From positions 1-64,000 of the forward strand of contig CAYQOU010000015.1 of the NCBI GenBank assembly GCA_964419255.1: DNA of 64,000 nucleotides, written 5' to 3'. Positions 52,870 to 62,808 of this stretch are shown here, piece by piece. Each line of letters begins with the position of its first letter. The stretch's first letter is position 1. The notes beneath the pieces are model-generated. The model was not told the origin of the DNA. It saw nothing but the letters and a program-made list of their open reading frames with translations, and did no database searches. This stretch comes from CAZPHU01 sp964419255. GTDB lineage: Bacteria; Fibrobacterota; Chitinivibrionia; Chitinivibrionales; CAYFVL01. Both the position numbers and the translations under genes were made by a program.

Positions 52870-53727
52870 ATGGTTTCTTTATTGTTAATCATTTTTACTC
52901 TACTGTGTATGTTTTCCGTTATAGCCGTGGTTCTCTTTGGACGCCCCCCTCATCGGAGACAATGCGCAGGAGTAGTCATTCATTCGGTCCCCTCAGAAAG
53001 AGCAAGAAACCTCTCGGCTTTTCCCCTCCAACAATTCTCTTCCTACTGCAGGCTTTTACAAAAGAACAATTATACTACTGTGCCCCTGAATCGCTATTCA
53101 GGCAGCAGACGGCACAACACTATATGCATCACTTTCGATGACGGCTTTGAGGACTTCTACCGGAATGCATTCCCTGTTTTACAACGCTACGGCATGACTG
53201 CAACTGTTTTTATCGTAAGCGGTTTTATAGGGAAAAAATCCACCTGGGATACACTCAGCCCCAATCTACACCTTAACAAGAGCCAAATTCGGGTCCTGCA
53301 TCGAAACGGAATCGAGATTGGAAGTCATACCGTAACCCACCCCAACCTCACCTTTCTGTCCCCCAAGGATATTCGTACCGAACTCCTGGATTCACGTGTA
53401 TGCCTCGAGGATATTATCGGAGCACCCGTGACATCCCTGTCATTTCCTTTCGGCTGCTGGAATACCCGCGTATGGGACATTGCCAGAGAGTGCGGCTATA
53501 CGTGCGGCACTGTCTACAGAGGCTGGCGCAACGCACCTGCCGAGCTTTATCCTGTCTGGGGAGCATATTCTATTGACAGTGCCGAAGACCTGTGGGAAAA
53601 AGCCGTATCCTCCTCAAAATACTTTTCTTCAGCACGCGCCCGGGCTCGCATGCTGACTCACTTTGCTAAAGGAACTCCGGTCTGGCGATTCAGACGATCC
53701 TATCGTATCAGCTCCATCTTCTCCTGA
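52870..53727 (+). CDS. Polysaccharide deacetylase (NodB-type), membrane anchored
   Basis: A CE4-family deacetylase of 285 residues, which removes acetyl groups from N-acetylglucosamine-type polymers or related substrates. An N-terminal hydrophobic segment (LLLIIFTLLCMFSVIAVVLF) anchors it outside the membrane. The catalytic motifs are TICITFDDGFEDFY (Asp-Asp), EIGSHTVTHPNLT (the H-x3-H metal pair) and LSFPFGCWN. All are intact. ATG 52870 has GAAGG close upstream; an in-frame TTG at 52855 is possible. It is monocistronic, with a gene-free stretch downstream. Confidence 0.87.
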   Translation: MVSLLLIIFTLLCMFSVIAVVLFGRPPHRRQCAGVVIHSVPSERARNLSAFPLQQFSSYCRLLQKNNYTTVPLNRYSGSRRHNTICITFDDGFEDFYRNAFPVLQRYGMTATVFIVSGFIGKKSTWDTLSPNLHLNKSQIRVLHRNGIEIGSHTVTHPNLTFLSPKDIRTELLDSRVCLEDIIGAPVTSLSFPFGCWNTRVWDIARECGYTCGTVYRGWRNAPAELYPVWGAYSIDSAEDLWEKAVSSSKYFSSARARARMLTHFAKGTPVWRFRRSYRISSIFS

Positions 53728-54211
53728 TGAGTGACATACCTGGTATCCGTTCAGAATAACCACTTCTGTTTCCTCTGTCATCCTCGCGATCACGAGATCA
53801 CGGAGTAGCGGACCTCCCGGGTATCGTGCCGGTATTATGTCGCGCAGGGGGATAATACGGCATCCACACTTTGCCCCTGCTCGGCACAGGTGTGATTCAA
53901 AGCGCTGTTTTAAGCCTCGCAGCTTCTTCCTGGCGGCTTGGCGCTACTTCGCGGTCCCGTCCTCCCGCTGCGGTACGAGACGAGAAAGACATAAGAACCA
54001 CGGGCGATTATTCCGAACGGATACCAACTATTTAAGCCGTTTTTGCCTTGGGTATATAGTTCATGTTGTGTAAAGCGCTGCCAGAGAGTATCTTTTTTTG
54101 TTTAGTGTAAATCGAAAGTTCTGTAAATCTTTTTCCTTCGTCGCTCTCCGGTCACACTCACTGTGTAGCCCGGCAACGATCAGAAGGTGTGAGTTGTTTT
54201 CTGGAGGTACA
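53728..54211. other. 484-base intergenic region with an imperfect hairpin
   Basis: No frame here looks coding. The strongest structure is TGCCGGTATTAT (53827-53838) with ATAATACGGCA (53852-53862), an 11-base stem with one bulged base and a 13-base loop. The sequence is GC-rich from 53770 to 54000 and has several short repeats of CGGTAC/CGAGAC type. It may be a remnant of a mobile or repeat element. Confidence 0.35.
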
Positions 54212-55285
54212 ATGTCTTACCCATCTTTCAGTCTCGAACAGCTGAAAGCAGTTACTGCCAAGCACAGCGATATCATTATCAGTGAAACCGACAGTGGCGC
54301 CCTGCTGTTTACAACGTATGGAGCGCGCCTTCTTGGATTGTTTCCCGAAAGAAACGGCCATAATCTACTCTGGGTTTATGCACATGTAGAAGAAAGTATG
54401 CGCACGGGACAGTGGCTGACCGGTGGGGAAAGGCTCTGGATAGCTCCGGAAAAGTATTTCTATTATGAAAACCCCCGCGACTTTGAGGGTTTTCATGTGC
54501 CGGCAGGCATTGACCCGGGCAGTTATGCTCATCTCGCAGATCTAACCTTTGGTAACGAATTTTCGGTTCTCAACTACAGCACCAATGAGACATATGACGA
54601 GTGTATCCAGAAACGCGTATTCTCACAGTTAGAAGATCCCTACCGGACGGGATTGGCCTATGCGGGAGTATCAATCACCGACATGGTCTCCTTTCCTGCT
54701 CCCGATTTGGACATAGCAGCCTGGTCTCTTTCACAGGTTTACACCTGTGGCCCCGAAAGAAATGGTACGGTTCTCTTTCCTATGAAAAGCAGCGGCCGCA
54801 TTCTAAGTTACTTCTCACCCATTCCCCCCGACCGTGCCGAGGTTTGTAACCAATATGGACGGTTTAAGATAGATTCCAATGCCTGGTATAAAATGGCGAT
54901 TCGACCGGAAGATACCAAAGAAGACAATCCCTGTAAGCTAGTCTATGTCTCCCCCGATCCCACAACGGATGCATGGCATTGCCTGATAAAACGCAGCGAC
55001 GATATTCCGCTGACACAGGACCAATGCGTAGATGCGCCTAGAGAAAACCCCCAGGGCGAAAAAGGAGCGATCCAAAGCTATAACAACGCACCCGGATATA
55101 CCGGCACCGATACCGTCCTGTATGGCGAACTGGAGCTTCAGCTCAAAAAAGGGGCGTCTGGAAATGGGAAAACCGTTAGTGAAGCCACCCATGAACTCCT
55201 TGGATATACCGCAAGTAAAGAAGATATTCTTTCGCTGGCTAAAAAAGCGCTGGGCACCGATTCTATTCCCGAGTTGTATGTTTAA
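54212..55285 (+). CDS. Mutarotase-like protein (DUF6786 type, tentative)
   Basis: A 357-residue soluble protein. The start at 54212 is set by GGAGG 5 bases upstream; a longer open frame to 54098 is non-coding in character. The opening (ALLFTTYGARLLGLFPERNGHNLLWVYA) and the segment GGERLWIAPEKYFYYENP look like aldose-1-epimerase-like beta-sandwich proteins that begin with a GARL..L loop and carry an RxWxAPE motif. I recall this pattern from DUF6786, but am not certain. It contains many aromatic and acidic residues in the C-terminal half, consistent with carbohydrate binding. No signal peptide. The flanking genes give no pathway. Confidence 0.6.
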   Translation: MSYPSFSLEQLKAVTAKHSDIIISETDSGALLFTTYGARLLGLFPERNGHNLLWVYAHVEESMRTGQWLTGGERLWIAPEKYFYYENPRDFEGFHVPAGIDPGSYAHLADLTFGNEFSVLNYSTNETYDECIQKRVFSQLEDPYRTGLAYAGVSITDMVSFPAPDLDIAAWSLSQVYTCGPERNGTVLFPMKSSGRILSYFSPIPPDRAEVCNQYGRFKIDSNAWYKMAIRPEDTKEDNPCKLVYVSPDPTTDAWHCLIKRSDDIPLTQDQCVDAPRENPQGEKGAIQSYNNAPGYTGTDTVLYGELELQLKKGASGNGKTVSEATHELLGYTASKEDILSLAKKALGTDSIPELYV

Positions 55286-55546
55286 CCTCTCTCCCGGAAG
55301 CCACTCACGATTAACCGGGGTGAGCCCGATCCCGGGAAGGTAGGAACCGGGCAAAAGACCGGGAGTCAGGGAAAAGAAAACCGGTGTGGCGATTTTCTTT
55401 TCGTTTATCGCCCCCACGGCTTTAGCGGGCAGGATAAAACAACCGTCTTTACCCATAAGCGGGATTTATACCGCTTGCCGGACATTATGCCGGGCATTTA
55501 GCGACTTTTTTACCCTTGCCCGGCCTCACCTCTGTATACCATTGCA

Positions 55547-56593
55547 TCACGCCTGGAACATGGCTTTTATGTTCTCATCAAATGGGGCACGTAGAATTCC
55601 TTTTTCGGTGATAATACCGGTTACCAGCTCGTGGGGCGTAACATCAAATGCCGGATTAAACACCAGGACATCCTCCGGGGCGGTCTGTTTGCCAAAGCCA
55701 CAGACAACCTCCACCCTGTCCCGTTCCTCGATAGGAATCTGTTTCCCGTTTTCCAGAGAAATATCAAAGGTTGAAGCAGGGGCTGCAACATAAAAAGGGA
55801 TGCCATGTGCTTTAGCCAGAAGAGCGACCCCGTAGGTACCGATCTTGTTTGCCACATCTCCGTTTGCTGCGATTCTGTCGGCGCCGACGATTACCGCGTC
55901 GATCTTTCCCTGATTCATGACTGTCGCAGCCATGTTATCACAAATCAATGTCGTGTGTATGCCCGCCTGCGCAAGCTCAAAGGCGGTGATTCGCGCTCCC
56001 TGAAGCAGAGGTCGGGTCTCATCTGCAAAGACCGAAAAGGAGTGATTTTTTTCTTTCGCAACGTAAATGGGTGCCAGTGCGGTCCCGTATTCTGACGTCG
56101 CCAGTCCGCCGGCATTGCAGTGGGTAAGAAGCGTTTTTTTATCTTTCAGCTCTTCGAATCCATACTCCCCTATACGACGGCAGGTCTGCCGGTCTTCCTG
56201 TAAGATCGCCTGCGCCTCCTCCAGTAGCCGCTTTTGAACAGAGCCCGCAGCATCAGCCTCACATTCGTGTGCGACCTTCTTCATCCGTTCCAGCGCCCAG
56301 AAAAGATTAACCGCGGTTGGCCGGGAAGTTGCAAGAAAATCGGCCTTTTGATGCAGTTGCGATAAGAAAGCTTCTTTACCCATATTCGCATCGATGCTCC
56401 GTACTCCCAGGTAAAGGCCAAAGGCAGCCGCTATGCCGATTGCCGGAGCACCTCTTATCTTGAGTACCCTGATAGCATCCCACATCGCTTCAATGGTTTT
56501 TACATCCTCATAGGCAAGCTGAGTCGGCAGCATAGTCTGATCTACGATCCGTGCAGCATCACCCGTCCATTCAATAGTCTTCAGTCGAGACAT
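55547..56593 (-). CDS. mtnA: Methylthioribose-1-phosphate isomerase
   Basis: MtnA isomerises 5-methylthioribose 1-phosphate to methylthioribulose 1-phosphate in methionine salvage. The 348-residue product has the family N-terminus (LKTIEWTGDAARIVDQTMLP), KIRGAPAIGIAAAFG, catalytic Cys in THCNAGGLATSEYGTALAPI and Asp in IVGADRIAANGDVANKIGTYG. GGAG nine bases before ATG 56593 supports this start over 56611. Other salvage genes are not in the window. It follows fusA-like gene and its terminator, so it has its own promoter. Confidence 0.94.
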   Translation of the reverse strand: MSRLKTIEWTGDAARIVDQTMLPTQLAYEDVKTIEAMWDAIRVLKIRGAPAIGIAAAFGLYLGVRSIDANMGKEAFLSQLHQKADFLATSRPTAVNLFWALERMKKVAHECEADAAGSVQKRLLEEAQAILQEDRQTCRRIGEYGFEELKDKKTLLTHCNAGGLATSEYGTALAPIYVAKEKNHSFSVFADETRPLLQGARITAFELAQAGIHTTLICDNMAATVMNQGKIDAVIVGADRIAANGDVANKIGTYGVALLAKAHGIPFYVAAPASTFDISLENGKQIPIEERDRVEVVCGFGKQTAPEDVLVFNPAFDVTPHELVTGIITEKGILRAPFDENIKAMFQA

Positions 56594-56618
56594 GTTTTTC
56601 TTCTCCATCAATCAAACG

Positions 56619-56654
56619 AAAAAAAAGAGGGACCATGTTTATCAGTCCCTCTCT
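56619..56654 (-). terminator. Terminator of the EF-G-like gene
   Basis: Minus-strand stem AGAGGGAC/GTCCCTCT (arms 56645-56652 and 56626-56633, 11-base loop) is followed by eight T. It is a strong Rho-independent terminator between the EF-G-like gene and mtnA. Confidence 0.92.
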
Positions 56655-56681
56655 GAAAATACTCGGCTAGCGATGCCCGAA

Positions 56682-58772
56682 TCAAGCACCTTCTTCAGCC
56701 AGCTCGGCCTTGTGCTTTTCGATAATTTTTTTGGTGACATCTCCCGGAACAGCTTCATAGTGAGAGAATGCCTTGGTAAAAAAGCCGCGTCCTTGCGTCA
56801 GAGAGCGCAGTGATTGTGAATACGACTGCACCTCGGATTCGGGAACTTTGGCATTGATCGTTGTGTACTTGCCATGTGGCTCCATCCCACCGATTTTTCC
56901 GCGCCGGGAAGACAGATCTCCCATAACATCACCGGTGTAATCATCCGGCACCGTCACCTTCAGGTCGGCCACCGGCTCAAGCAGAATCGGATTGGCCATC
57001 TCAAAAGCCTTCTTAAACACTTCACGTCCGGCAATCTGAAATGCAATATCTTTGGAGTCGACAGGATGCGTCTTTCCATCAACCAACGAAACCTTGACAT
57101 CGACAATCGGGTAACCGGCGATGATACCTTCGTCCATTTTCTGGCGTATCCCTTTATCGACACTGGGACGCAAGGGCGCATCGATTACTCCCCCAACGAT
57201 TTTGTCTTCAAACAGATACCCTTCACCCCGCGCAGCCGGCTCCATATCGATAAATACACGTGCATACTGGCCGGCTCCACCACTCTGTTTTTTATGGGTG
57301 TATTCGACATATTTAACCGGCTTTGTTATCGTTTCACGATAAGAGATTTTCGGTGTTCTTTTTTCCACTTCCACCTTAAATCTGCTTTTTAGGGCCTCCA
57401 AAATGACCGTCAGGTGAATATCTCCCATGGCAGAAAGAATAGACTGATGAATGTCGGGATGAAATGTGTAGGTAAACGTAGGGTCTTCTTCATGTATTTT
57501 CGAAAGACCGACACCGATCTTCTCGTCATCTCCCTTTTTCCTGGCGCTTATCGCAACACTCACCAGAGGTTCCGGATACTTGATTTTCGGGAAACGGTAA
57601 TTGAGGCTCTTGTCTACCAGGCTATCACCGGTGTGTAAATCCTTTGCCTTCAGCAGCGCCCCGATATCACCGGCCACCAGCTCACCGGCATCCAGCCGTT
57701 CATGTCCCCTGAGATAGTACAGGCTTCCCAGCCGCTCTGTGGTTCCCCTGCCGATGTTCTTAAGCTCCATTCCGGTGCTCAAAGAGCCGCTGAAGACACG
57801 AATGATATTGACCTCTCCGACATGCTCTTCCGAAAGCGTTTTGAAGACAAACGCCGCGGTGGGCTGATCGGTGCCACAGGGTACGGATTTTTCATCATCC
57901 CCTTCAACCACAACCACTTCTTTGCGGTTTTCCGGTGAAGGACAAAGGTTGACCATAGTGTTGAGGAACAGATCGGTGCCGATATTTTGAGCAGCACTCC
58001 CGCACAGCACCGGAAAGATGAGGCCGTTGACAACCCCCTGCGCCAGTCCCTGTCGCAGCTGCTGATCAGTAAGCTCCCCGGCTTCAAAATAGGCGTTCAT
58101 CAGGTCTTCATCGCTCTCGGCCACAGATTCCATCAACGCTCCCCGCGCATCTTCCACCTTATCGGCCAGGTCGGCGGGGATCTCTATCTTCCTGCCCTTA
58201 CCGTCTCCCTCGGATGTATACTCAAACGCCTCTTTGGTTATCAAATTGACAATACCCGTGAAACCGGCACCAACCCCTATGGGAAGCTGAATGGGTGCGA
58301 CTGATGTTCCATACGCATCCCGTGCGGCTTTAAGGGTCTTATCGAAATCAACATTTTCCTTGTCCATGCCATTGACAAAAATCACCTTCGGCAGCTTCAG
58401 CTCATCGACCATACGGCTGACCAGCTCCGTGCCCACCTCAATACCTGCATATGCATCTATCAGCACCACCGCAGTCTCCGCAACCCGCAACCCTGCCCGA
58501 GCATCACCGAGAAAATCCAAAAATCCCGGTGTGTCCAGGAAATTAATTTTCGTGTCATTCCATTCACAGGTTCCCACCGCCATGGAAATGGTCATTGCTC
58601 TTTCCTTTTCATCCGCCCGGCTGTCAAATATCGAGGTTCCATTGGAAACCTTTCCTAACTTGCTGGTGGCCTTTGAGGTGAAAGAGGCGGCTTCGAGGAG
58701 TGTTGTCTTTCCTACTCCGCCGTGAGAAAGCAGGCAAACGTTTCTGATAGAACTGGACTCGTACTTCTTCAT
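56682..58772 (-). CDS. fusA2: Elongation factor G-like protein
   Basis: A 696-residue translational GTPase paralogous to EF-G. G-domain: P-loop LSHGGVGKTTLLE near residue 15, DEKERAMTI in the switch I region (EF-G usually has ..RGITI), DTPGFLDFLG, and G4 NGMDKEN in place of NKxD. Domains II-V follow in EF-G order (GRGTTERLG, LHLT-type GDIHLTVILEAL, ... TGDVMGDLSSRRGKIGGME). Such paralogues often lack ribosome-dependent GTPase or act in recycling or stress; the actual EF-G is not in the window. The DKERAMTI and NGMDKE changes mark the EF-G-like subgroup. The start fits the family. Confidence 0.9.
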   Translation of the reverse strand: MKKYESSSIRNVCLLSHGGVGKTTLLEAASFTSKATSKLGKVSNGTSIFDSRADEKERAMTISMAVGTCEWNDTKINFLDTPGFLDFLGDARAGLRVAETAVVLIDAYAGIEVGTELVSRMVDELKLPKVIFVNGMDKENVDFDKTLKAARDAYGTSVAPIQLPIGVGAGFTGIVNLITKEAFEYTSEGDGKGRKIEIPADLADKVEDARGALMESVAESDEDLMNAYFEAGELTDQQLRQGLAQGVVNGLIFPVLCGSAAQNIGTDLFLNTMVNLCPSPENRKEVVVVEGDDEKSVPCGTDQPTAAFVFKTLSEEHVGEVNIIRVFSGSLSTGMELKNIGRGTTERLGSLYYLRGHERLDAGELVAGDIGALLKAKDLHTGDSLVDKSLNYRFPKIKYPEPLVSVAISARKKGDDEKIGVGLSKIHEEDPTFTYTFHPDIHQSILSAMGDIHLTVILEALKSRFKVEVEKRTPKISYRETITKPVKYVEYTHKKQSGGAGQYARVFIDMEPAARGEGYLFEDKIVGGVIDAPLRPSVDKGIRQKMDEGIIAGYPIVDVKVSLVDGKTHPVDSKDIAFQIAGREVFKKAFEMANPILLEPVADLKVTVPDDYTGDVMGDLSSRRGKIGGMEPHGKYTTINAKVPESEVQSYSQSLRSLTQGRGFFTKAFSHYEAVPGDVTKKIIEKHKAELAEEGA

Positions 58773-59083
58773 GGAGCCTCCATTGTAATTATAAATCAGT
58801 GATGCTGGATACCTTATACTGGTGTAACGAGACTAGACTAAGTAATATAGTAAGATATTCAGAGGGAGGCAACTTGTATGATATCAACCGCTGAGCATAG
58901 CTGCAAAGCACCCCTGCCCTGCTGCCCTTTTTCCTTGAAAGCACCGCCCATAAAAAAAACCAAAAGACCACCCCCAGCCCCCTATTTCGATACCGCTCGG
59001 CATAATGATTGCTGGTTTGCCTCCTCTGTGTTTTTCCCATATACGGCACACGAAATTACAATTTACCGAAAGGATGGAGCTGC
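58773..59083. other. Divergent intergenic region, 311 bases
   Basis: This region separates the EF-G-like gene (minus) and the FAD oxidoreductase (plus). I see no coding frame or hairpin that I can support; AT-rich tracts at 58845-58860 may hold promoters. Confidence 0.3.
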
Positions 59084-60298
59084 ATGGAGGAGCGTACATA
59101 CACGTACATTATCGTTGGTGCGGGGCTTGCAGGCGCATCTGCAATCGAAGGTATCCGGGAAAACGATCCCGATTCCTCTATTCTTTTTATCGGCGATGAG
59201 AACCACCTCCCCTACCACCGGCCGCCGCTGACAAAATCCCTCTGGTCGGGAACCAAAACCGTGCGGAATATTATCATCGAGGATGATGAGTTTTACGATA
59301 AAAACAGTGTCACCCTTCAGACCGGTCGACGTATCACGGAGCTTGATGCCCGGGAAAAAACCATCACCGATATGACCGGCCAGAGGTATCGGTTTGACAA
59401 ACTGCTGCTTGCCACCGGGGGCACACCGCGAACGCTTCCCATAGAAGGGGGCAGCGCGGAGGGGATCATATATTATCGGTACCTGGACGATTTCACCAGG
59501 CTCAAGCAGCGTCTCGGTGATGCCGAATCGGTTTTGGTGATCGGGGGAAGTTTCATCGGCTCGGAGATAGCCGCATCCCTTAGCAAACAAAGCATCGAGG
59601 TCTCGATGCTTTTCCCCGAGCCGTATCTGTGTTCACGGGTGTTTGATCCCGATCTGGGACATACGATCCAGGATGATTACAGCCACAGAGGCATTAAGAT
59701 CCTTTCCCAGGACAAGCCGCTTCGTATCACCGCCGAGTCGAAGGGCTATTCGGTGGATACCCAAAGCCACGGCACGATCCACACCGATATCATCGTGGCG
59801 GGAATCGGGATCCTTCCCTCAGTCGAGTTGGCCCGGGGAGCCGGTCTGGATGTGGGCAACGGGATCATCGTCAACGAGCAGCTTCAGACCTCCCACCCCG
59901 ACATCTACGCCGCCGGCGACAACGCGCTGTTTCCCTATCAGGCACTGGGCAGGCATAAGCGGGTGGAGCACTGGGACAACGCAATCAAACAGGGCGCTCT
60001 GGCCGGCAAAAACATGGCGGGAGCACATCAGGAGTATACCTACATGCCCTACTTCTTCTCCGACCTTTTTGACATCGGATATGAAGCGGTCGGCGAAACC
60101 AACACCGCCTTTGATATCGTAACCGACTGGAAAACGGAAAATAAGATCGGCACGGTCTACTACCTTCAGGAGGGCAGGCTTCGCGGGGTACTGCTGTGCA
60201 ACGTGTGGGAGAAGGTTGACTGGGCGCGCAAGCTTATCCGGGAGAACAGAACCTGGACGGCCGAGGAGCTTAAGGGGATACACATGGCAGTGTCTTGA
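59084..60298 (+). CDS. FAD-dependent pyridine-nucleotide oxidoreductase
   Basis: A 404-residue flavoprotein of the ferredoxin/rubredoxin reductase-like (AIF-like) group, transferring electrons between NAD(P)H and a small partner. It has the FAD motif YIIVGAGLAGASAI at residues 6-19, HLPYHRPPLTK, LLLATGGTPR, the NAD(P) Rossmann motif VIGGSFIGSEIAASL, and DIYAAGDNALF for FAD. The C-terminal domain ends in VWEKVDWARKLIRENRTW. A longer frame to 59009 exists, but GGATGGAGC before ATG 59084 and the FAD motif position fix the start. Its partner protein is not identifiable nearby; the ferredoxin at 41 kb is far away. Confidence 0.88.
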   Translation: MEERTYTYIIVGAGLAGASAIEGIRENDPDSSILFIGDENHLPYHRPPLTKSLWSGTKTVRNIIIEDDEFYDKNSVTLQTGRRITELDAREKTITDMTGQRYRFDKLLLATGGTPRTLPIEGGSAEGIIYYRYLDDFTRLKQRLGDAESVLVIGGSFIGSEIAASLSKQSIEVSMLFPEPYLCSRVFDPDLGHTIQDDYSHRGIKILSQDKPLRITAESKGYSVDTQSHGTIHTDIIVAGIGILPSVELARGAGLDVGNGIIVNEQLQTSHPDIYAAGDNALFPYQALGRHKRVEHWDNAIKQGALAGKNMAGAHQEYTYMPYFFSDLFDIGYEAVGETNTAFDIVTDWKTENKIGTVYYLQEGRLRGVLLCNVWEKVDWARKLIRENRTWTAEELKGIHMAVS

Positions 60299-60798
60299 CG
60301 GTAGTATCCTTCAAATTTTCATGGACTATAACAAAAATTCTGGATTTGCAAAATTGAAGAAACGATACTGTTACCGCGAACAGGCATTGCACCTATTTTC
60401 AGAAAATATTGCGGACATTGAGGAAAACTATCGATGGTATAAGTAGTATCGGAGATATGTCTTTCAGGCTGCCGGAGATATTCCACTCCCTCTTCGGCTA
60501 TCTCGATAACATCCAGCTCTGACAATTCAATGGGAAAAGCGCTATAGGCTGCAATTAGCAGTGGTAATAACTTCGGCTATATGAAGTTATTCTTGTTAAT
60601 AATTATTCTCCGGTCCTTTAGTTTGGCACAATGTTGAGCTGTGCGGCATTATAATCNNNNNNNNNNNNNNNNNNNNNNNNNNNNNNNNNNNNNNNNNNNN
60701 NNNNNNNNNNNNNNNNNNNNNNNNNNNNNNNNNNNNNNNNNNNNNNNNNNNNNNNNAAATGCGCAACCTGTTTGATTGCCTCAAGCGCTTCCCGCTGA
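60299..60798. other. Gap-containing region with a fragmentary minus-strand gene
   Basis: 500 bases including 100 N (60657-60756). On the minus strand an open frame beginning near 60560 (KLLPLLIAAYSAFPIELSEL...) runs to a stop at 60319 but has no clear start. On both sides of the gap the minus strand also has open sequence (NQREALEAIKQVAH before; DYNAAQLNIVPN then a stop after), which may be one small gene broken by the gap. A palindrome AATAACTTC-8-GAAGTTATT lies at 60566-60591. Confidence 0.3.
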
Positions 60799-61968
60799 TT
60801 ATTCTTGTTTATTCTGCTCTGCTGCCGCCTGTTTAACGGCATACCAGCCGAATTCAACACCATCTGTACTTCCATCATCGGTGAAATACCCAGCCAGCAC
60901 TTTGCCGTCCCAAGATTGCCATCCATTGTATGTTTGGTTGATACTAGACCTTGTGAATGTTATCTCTTTTATCCTGCGTCCCTTCCATGTTACCGTATGC
61001 CTGATACGCCCATTCCTGGTATCGAATGTCTCATTTCTTGTGCCGCCGGTATACCCATTTCGTGTTAAGCGACCTGATCCGGAAAAACTCGTATCATTTG
61101 AAACGACGATGTCCAGCCTACCGGTATAGCCGTTTGCATTAATGGTATACCGTCCCTCCAGTGATGAGTCATGTGAATCTTTGCTGAGAATAGAGTCATC
61201 GACTTTGCTGATTATCCATGGTGATTTTTTCCCATTTGTAGATTCATCCCCCACAAAATATCCAGCATAAAAATTATCATTATAGCTTCCCCATCCATAC
61301 CATGTCTGATTTATATCAGACCTGCTGAATTGAATTCTTCTAATAGGTCGGCCTTTCCAACCCTGAGAATCGTTTACGTGAGTAGTTGTTATATCAAATT
61401 CTTGGCGTATATTCTCACCTGTTACTCCATCAGTGGATATTAAACCATTTCCACTTAATTGGGAGTCATCTATCGTAAGATTCAGTCCTCCGGTATAACC
61501 GTTTGCATTTAGAAAGTATGTGAAGTCCTCTTGCAGATCGCCCCAGGTAACTTCCACGTTAATAATGCCGCTTTCATTTGTATCGATTCTTGAGAGGTGA
61601 AGTCGAATATTCGTGACCGTATTATCATAAACATCTGTGGAGCATGAGCCAGTGTAGATAATCTCATCGTTTTCGTTGAAGGCGTCAACTTGAAGGACCC
61701 ACAACCCTACCGGCACATCTCTCTTTATCGTAGTTGCCTCTTGCCTTAGAATGGAAAAATCAAAAAGATCTATTGTATCACTTCTATCGCTATATAGGTG
61801 ACCGTAGATTTTGGTAACCTCCTGAGGAATTACGGTCGTATCGATACTATAACTGATTTGACCGGTTCGGATGGCAGTGTCTGTCGTGATTGGATTTTTA
61901 CCCGTTTTATCACAACCAAGCGAGATAAGACAAAAGATGCAGGATATTATTAGCAGTTTAAACTTCAT
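60799..61968 (-). CDS. Lipoprotein with duplicated beta domain
   Basis: A 389-residue lipoprotein. The start at 61968 gives a signal peptide ending in lipobox ISLGC. The protein contains two homologous modules of about 110 residues. The first (about 175-290) has NANGYTGGLNLTID, GRPIRRIQFSRSDINQTWYGW and FYAGYFVGDESTNG. The second (about 295-385) has NANGYTGRLDIVVS, GRRIKEITFTRSSINQTYNGW and LAGYFTDDGSTDG. This is a clear internal duplication. The first 100 residues are separate (EVTKIYGHLYSDRSDTIDL). I do not know the family; by pattern these could be sugar- or surface-binding beta sandwiches. It lies between two assembly gaps. Confidence 0.75.
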   Translation of the reverse strand: MKFKLLIISCIFCLISLGCDKTGKNPITTDTAIRTGQISYSIDTTVIPQEVTKIYGHLYSDRSDTIDLFDFSILRQEATTIKRDVPVGLWVLQVDAFNENDEIIYTGSCSTDVYDNTVTNIRLHLSRIDTNESGIINVEVTWGDLQEDFTYFLNANGYTGGLNLTIDDSQLSGNGLISTDGVTGENIRQEFDITTTHVNDSQGWKGRPIRRIQFSRSDINQTWYGWGSYNDNFYAGYFVGDESTNGKKSPWIISKVDDSILSKDSHDSSLEGRYTINANGYTGRLDIVVSNDTSFSGSGRLTRNGYTGGTRNETFDTRNGRIRHTVTWKGRRIKEITFTRSSINQTYNGWQSWDGKVLAGYFTDDGSTDGVEFGWYAVKQAAAEQNKQE

Positions 61969-62708
61969 GGTGCTCCCCAAGAATGCTAGACAGGTATTTG
62001 TACTTTGCTTCAATGACTCATTGTAATATAGTTTAGCGGTTTATTTGAAACAAAAAAAATCTTCTTGCCAACTGCAACACGCATTATATCATTAAGTTGG
62101 CTCTTCATCATACTTCAGGTGCTTTTCTGACGCGATCATTAAGTCCTGCCCATCGATCTTATCCCTGCGCCTCTTACCTGGATATCCTGGACAGGTTACC
62201 GGATACAGTTCTAATTTTTCTGATGATCCCATGGATTTGACTGGGGATGACTCAACGCTTACAAAAAAGGCTCTTTTTGGCAAGCAAAAACGGTTTCCTT
62301 CAATGACTTATATCCGCCATGGATAAATCCTGGTATATCTGTCACATAACCGAGTATGCCGAGTCAGCATCGCCCACACCAATAGCGATTAGCATGGATG
62401 GCGCTTCTGACTTACGTGATCTGCGCCTTATCGCCTACACCCACATGTGGAAAGGCTCATTTGCCCGATTGTTTACCCGATTGTTTACCGCAGTCCGTGA
62501 CTCAATGTGGTCCTATTTCAATCTAACGAGCTTTCTTGCCAGTTGTGTTGTGGGACAGCACACCGTGCAAGGCTCAGCCCTAACAACGTAAGCCTCTGCT
62601 CTATTGGCACGATAAAAATGAGCTGCATCAGCGTGGCACTGAAAGGCCATTAAAAGACTTGTCCGCATATGAAAACGCCAACTCACTCCATAAGAAATGC
62701 CGAGCTTT
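61969..62708. other. Non-coding region with a possible transposase remnant at the gap
   Basis: I see no intact gene. A plus-strand open stretch runs into the gap at 62709 and reads LYWHDKNELHQRGTERPLKDLSAY (62599-62670 in one frame). This looks like an internal part of a protein, possibly a transposase, without a start. Another minus-strand frame of 63 codons (62092-62283) has no ribosome site and no family pattern. Repeats such as GCCCGATTGTTTACCCGATTGTTTACC (tandem 11-12 base unit near 62463-62489) suggest decayed sequence. Confidence 0.25.
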
Positions 62709-62808
62709 NNNNNNNNNNNNNNNNNNNNNNNNNNNNNNNNNNNNNNNNNNNNNNNNNNNNNNNNNNNNNNNNNNNNNNNNNNNNNNNNNNNNNNNNNNNN
62801 NNNNNNNN

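Noticed and set aside
55286..55546. Regulatory RNA or terminator between the mutarotase-like gene and mtnA
   Set aside because: Several short GC repeats (ACCGGG, GCCGG) are visible, but none forms a strong stem followed by T.
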